Source: Bryobacterales bacterium (lineage in GTDB: Bacteria > Acidobacteriota > Terriglobia > Bryobacterales > Bryobacteraceae). Taken from it: a DNA stretch of 8,682 nucleotides. Location of the stretch: the NCBI GenBank assembly GCA_003132865.1, contig PKYZ01000511.1:1-8682 (forward strand), in the 5' to 3' direction. Numbering within the stretch: position 1 is the first letter of the stretch; every line of letters starts with the position of its first letter. The position numbers were made by a program, and so were the translations under genes. Of the stretch, positions 5,051 to 8,682 are shown one piece after another. Under the pieces are notes generated by a model. That model had not been told where the DNA came from, did no database searches, and saw nothing but the letters and a program-made list of their open reading frames with translations.

Positions 5051-8000
5051 TCACCGTCGTGAAACCAATCGCACCCGCCGCGACTCGATGAGCGGCCTTT
5101 CCGACATCGCTTCTTCGGTGATAGCGGCCTGCTCCTCCTGGTGGCGGCGGCCCGAGCCGGTCGCGGGGCTGGCGCTCTCCGGGCGGCCCACGTAGCGCAA
5201 CTCGCGGCCGGTCCCGGCGAGCAGCGGCTGCAATTGCTCCTGCATGAAGCGCCACGGTCCCATGTTGCGCGGCTCCTCCTGCGCCCACACCACTTCCGCG
5301 GTGAGCGGGTAGCGCAACAGCGCGTCGTTGGCGTCACTTTCGGCGAACGGATACAACTGCTCGATGCGCACCAGCGCCACATGATTCGCCTGGCGCGCCT
5401 CGCGCGCGGCCAGCAGGTCGTAGTAGATCTTTCCGGAACAAAAAACCACGCGCGTGACCTGCTCGGGTTCGATGGCGGTATCCGGCAGCACTTCGCGGAA
5501 GCCGCCGCTGGTCAGCTCGGCGACTGTTGAAACGGCCTTGGGGTGCCGCAACAAGCTCTTGGGCGTGAAAATCGCGAGCGGCTTGCGCATGCCGCGCCGG
5601 TCCGCGCCGCCGTACATCTGGTGGCGCAGCAGGTGGAAATATTGGGCCGGCGTGGTGCAATTGGCGGCCTGCATATTGTTGCCGGCGCACAGCACCAGGA
5701 AGCGCTCGATGCGCGCGCTGGAGTGTTCCGGCCCCTGCCCTTCGAACCCGTGCGGCAACAGCAGCACGAGTCCGCTGGGCTGCCCCCACTTGGATTCCGC
5801 GCTCGAAATAAACTGATCGATCAGGATTTGCGCGCCGTTGGCGAAATCGCCGAACTGCGCTTCCCACAACACCAGCGTCAGCGGATCGGCCACGCTGTAG
5901 CCGAACTCGAAGCCTAGCACCGCGTACTCGCTCAGCGAGCTGTCGAAAACTTCGAAGCGCGCCTGGTCCGGCGAGACGTGCTGCAGCGGCGTGTACTTCT
6001 GCGCGGTTTCGAAATCCCAGAAGACCAGGTGCCGCTGGCTGAAGGTGCCGCGGCCGGAATCCTGACCGCTGAGCCGCACGGGCGTGCCTTCGAGCGCCAG
6101 CGTGCCGAATGCCAGCGCTTCGCCGAATGCCCAATCGATGGGTCCGCCTTTCTCGATCACCTCGCGGCGGCGCTCGATGAAGTTGCGCAGCTTGGGATGC
6201 AGGTGGAAATTCTCGGGGAACTGGGTGAGGGCGCGGATGACGCGATCGATAGTCGCCTTGTTGACCGCCGTGCGCGGGCAGAAACTGGCGATCTCGTCCT
6301 TCGAGACCGCGGCTAATTCCTGTGCTTCGAAACGGTCGCTGGTTTTCTGGGCCGCGTCGTAGGCCGCGGAGAGACTCTGCGCGAAACCCTTGCGCATATC
6401 CGCGACTTCTTCGGCGGTGAGCACTCCTTCACGCACCAACCGCTCGCCGTAGAGCTTGCCCACCGAGGGGTGCTCCTTGATCTTGCGATAGAGGATGGGC
6501 TGCGTGTAGCTGGGGTCGTCGGCTTCGTTATGGCCGTGGCGGCGGTAGCAGAACATGTCGATGACCACGTCCTTCTTGAACTGCTGGCGGTAATCGAAAG
6601 CGATCTGCGCGACGCGGATGGCGGCCTCGGGGTCGTCGCCGTTCACGTGGAAAATGGGTGCCTGCACGCCGCGCGCCACGTCGGTGGAATAAGGCGTGGA
6701 GCGGGCTTCGTCGGGCAACGTGGTAAAGCCGATCTGATTGTTGACGATCAGGTGCACGGTGCCGCCCGTGCAATAGCCATCGAGTTGCGAGAGGTTGAGC
6801 GTCTCGGCCACCACGCCCTGTCCCGCAAACGCCGCGTCGCCGTGGATGAGCAGCGGAATCACGCGCTCGCGCTGCGTATCGCCGAGGCGGTCCTGCTTGG
6901 GCCGCACGATGCCCTCCACCACGGGATCGACGGCTTCCAGATGGCTGGGATTGGGCGACACGGAAACCAGCACCTCGCGGCCGGCCGTGGAGCGATAGAC
7001 GCCGCGCGCGCCCACGTGATACTTCACGTCGCCGGAGCCTTGCGTGCTCGCCGGGTCGAGCTCGCCTTCGAACTGCGTGAAGATCTCGGCGACAGGCTTG
7101 CCGACCACCGTGGTGAGCACCGTCAACCGCCCGCGGTGCGACATGCCCATGACCACTTCGTGCACGTTGCCTCCGGCGGCGCGTTCCAGCAATTCGTCGA
7201 GGATGGGGATGGCGGTTTCGGCGCCTTCCAGGGCGAAGCGCTTCTGGCCCACGAAGCGGGCATGCAGGAAATGCTCGAACTCTTCGGCTTTCAGCAGGCC
7301 CTGCAGGATGCGCACGCGCGTTTCGCGGTCGAGCGGCCAGTTGTTGGCCTGCGGCTCCATGCGATGCTGCAGCCAGCGCTTCTGCTCGGGATGCTGGATG
7401 TTCATGTACTCGCAACCGATTTTGCCGCAGTAAGTCTGGCGCAGCGTTTCCAGGATTTCGCGCAGCGTGGCGACGGGTTTGGGGCCGGGATTGGGACCAT
7501 GCTCGCCGATGGCTTCGCTGAGGCTGCCGGTGAGGAATTCGCGGTCCAGGTCCCAGATGGTGAGGCCGTAGGTAACGGGGTCCAGCTCGGGATGGTTGGT
7601 GGGCTCGCCGCCCAGCGGATCGAGATCGGCGATCAGGTGGCCGCGCACGCGGTAGGCGTTGATGAGCTGGAGTACGCCGGCTTCCTTGGCGATCTCGGCG
7701 GTCCGGCCGCTCGCCCCTGGCAGCATGACGTGGCGGTCGAGCTCCCAGCGCACCGGCTGGTGCGGCATCTTCAAGTGCGCGAAGATCTCTTCGTAGAAGC
7801 CGTCCGCGCCATCCAGCAGCGACTGCACCTTGCCCAGAAACATGCCGGATTCCGCGCCTTGAATGATGCGGTGATCGTAGGTGCACGAAAGCGACATGAC
7901 TTTGCTGATACCCAGCATCGACCGCGTCTCGGGGGCGGCGCCCTGATATTCGGCCGGATAGTCGATGGCGCCGGCGGCGATGATGGCGCCCTGGCCGGTC

Positions 8001-8682
8001 ATCAGGCGCGGGCTGGAGGTCATGGTGCCTACGGTGCCGGGATTGGTGAGCGAAATGGTGGTGTCCTGGAAATCGGCGGGTGCCAGCTTGCCCTTGCGGG
8101 CACGGTCCACCAGGTCGTCGAAAGTGGTGACGTATTGCGCGAAATCCAGCGCGCCGGCGTTCTTGATGTTGGGGACCAGCAGGTTGCGGTTGCCGTCCTT
8201 GCCTGCCACGTCGACCGCAATGCCCAGGTTAATCCGCGGGTGCACGATGCGCGCGGGCTGGCCGTTGGCTTCGCCGTAGGCGTGGTTCAGGCCGGGGAAA
8301 TCTTCCAGCGCTTTAAGAATGGCCCAGCCGATCAGGTGCGTGTAGGAGACTTTGCTCTTGCCGACCAGCGTGCGGTGCTGGTTGATGATGCGGCGGTTCT
8401 CGTCCATCACTTTGACCGCGATGGTGCGCTGCGAGGTGGCCAGCGGGACCGTCAGGCTGGCGGACATATTCTCGGCTATGCGGCCCGCTGCGCCGCGGAG
8501 CGGCTGGAGGCCGTCGAGATCGGCGGGCGAGAGTGCCCTCGCCGGCACGGTGTTCGGGGCAGGTTTCGCCGGCGCGCCGTTGGACTCTTCGAATACGTGC
8601 TTCCAGCTTTCGTCCACGGTGGAGCGGTCGCGCAGGTACTGCTGATAGAGCTCGTCTTCGAGCCAACTGTTGATTCCAAACT
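5051..8682 (-). CDS. kgd: multifunctional 2-oxoglutarate decarboxylase/dehydrogenase (Kgd/SucA fusion), 5' end beyond window
   Basis: A thiamine diphosphate enzyme of the TCA cycle with an E2-like acyltransferase domain fused to the E1 dehydrogenase, as in mycobacterial Kgd. The conserved N-terminus FGINSWLEDELYQQYL is read at 8620-8680, upstream of the GTG at 8617, so the true start lies past base 8682; 1209 residues are visible. Numbering from the GTG: an Ala/Pro-rich linker (13-45); the acyltransferase domain (about 46-270) with catalytic TYDHR (H249); E1 from about 285, with GMSHRGRL (491-498), the ThDP/Mg motif GDA (593-595) and NN (626-627), GDDPE (660-664), and GQDSGRGTFSQRH (851-863). 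No lipoyl domain is present, as usual for this class, so it would borrow a lipoylated E2. The C-terminus runs about 17 residues past the usual end (ITEEAM), finishing in a basic tail. The stop is TGA at 5051-5053. No damage is visible. Confidence 0.95.
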   Translation of the reverse strand, partial: FGINSWLEDELYQQYLRDRSTVDESWKHVFEESNGAPAKPAPNTVPARALSPADLDGLQPLRGAAGRIAENMSASLTVPLATSQRTIAVKVMDENRRIINQHRTLVGKSKVSYTHLIGWAILKALEDFPGLNHAYGEANGQPARIVHPRINLGIAVDVAGKDGNRNLLVPNIKNAGALDFAQYVTTFDDLVDRARKGKLAPADFQDTTISLTNPGTVGTMTSSPRLMTGQGAIIAAGAIDYPAEYQGAAPETRSMLGISKVMSLSCTYDHRIIQGAESGMFLGKVQSLLDGADGFYEEIFAHLKMPHQPVRWELDRHVMLPGASGRTAEIAKEAGVLQLINAYRVRGHLIADLDPLGGEPTNHPELDPVTYGLTIWDLDREFLTGSLSEAIGEHGPNPGPKPVATLREILETLRQTYCGKIGCEYMNIQHPEQKRWLQHRMEPQANNWPLDRETRVRILQGLLKAEEFEHFLHARFVGQKRFALEGAETAIPILDELLERAAGGNVHEVVMGMSHRGRLTVLTTVVGKPVAEIFTQFEGELDPASTQGSGDVKYHVGARGVYRSTAGREVLVSVSPNPSHLEAVDPVVEGIVRPKQDRLGDTQRERVIPLLIHGDAAFAGQGVVAETLNLSQLDGYCTGGTVHLIVNNQIGFTTLPDEARSTPYSTDVARGVQAPIFHVNGDDPEAAIRVAQIAFDYRQQFKKDVVIDMFCYRRHGHNEADDPSYTQPILYRKIKEHPSVGKLYGERLVREGVLTAEEVADMRKGFAQSLSAAYDAAQKTSDRFEAQELAAVSKDEIASFCPRTAVNKATIDRVIRALTQFPENFHLHPKLRNFIERRREVIEKGGPIDWAFGEALAFGTLALEGTPVRLSGQDSGRGTFSQRHLVFWDFETAQKYTPLQHVSPDQARFEVFDSSLSEYAVLGFEFGYSVADPLTLVLWEAQFGDFANGAQILIDQFISSAESKWGQPSGLVLLLPHGFEGQGPEHSSARIERFLVLCAGNNMQAANCTTPAQYFHLLRHQMYGGADRRGMRKPLAIFTPKSLLRHPKAVSTVAELTSGGFREVLPDTAIEPEQVTRVVFCSGKIYYDLLAAREARQANHVALVRIEQLYPFAESDANDALLRYPLTAEVVWAQEEPRNMGPWRFMQEQLQPLLAGTGRELRYVGRPESASPATGSGRRHQEEQAAITEEAMSERPLIESRRVRLVSRR

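Noticed and set aside
5141..8645. Several antisense and alternative-frame open frames across kgd
   Set aside because: All lie inside the well-supported kgd frame and have low-complexity, Arg/Ala/Pro-rich translations typical of shadow frames.
1..8682. CRISPR array, IS element or phage genes
   Set aside because: No regularly spaced direct repeats, transposase, terminal inverted repeats or phage structural genes were seen.

Overview
The window is a GC-rich bacterial chromosome segment with no phage genes, transposase, rRNA, tRNA or CRISPR array visible. The best guess for the host is an Acidobacteriota member (Solibacter/Bryobacter-like). That guess rests on the one-polypeptide 2-oxoglutarate decarboxylase/dehydrogenase (Kgd type), the GC-rich codon use and tandem short palindromes of a kind I associate with that phylum. 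It is an inference from gene content; no marker gene proves it.

Layout. Positions 1-515 hold no convincing gene but are dense in inverted repeats, so they may contain a structured RNA or a regulatory region. Positions 516-2448 (minus strand) are a two-gene unit: a ROK-family sugar kinase (GTG start at 2448) followed 9 bases later by a protein-isoaspartate-methyltransferase-like gene that a single-base frameshift near 957 splits in two. A divergent hot-dog acyl-CoA thioesterase (2524-2949, plus) ends inside the first of three tandem palindromes (2931-2992). A small secreted protein of unknown function (3072-3644) follows.

Positions 3645-5015 are a visibly less GC-rich island with two type II toxin-antitoxin modules in tandem, HigB-HigA and ParD-ParE. 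Both carry lesions. The HigB frame has no ATG, GTG or TTG where its start should be. HigA loses its last 25 or so residues to a one-base deletion that creates a TAG. ParE has an in-frame TAG at codon 20. Only ParD looks whole.

Positions 5051-8682 (minus) are nearly all of kgd, which feeds 2-oxoglutarate through the TCA cycle. Its first few codons lie beyond the right edge, because the conserved N-terminal sequence reads open to base 8682.

The kinase, methyltransferase, thioesterase and Kgd are ordinary housekeeping or metabolic functions with no obvious joint pathway. The striking content is the eroded toxin-antitoxin island, the palindrome array that supplies the end of a coding sequence, and the unexplained structured region at the left edge. 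I do not see a convincing new defence or mobile system.
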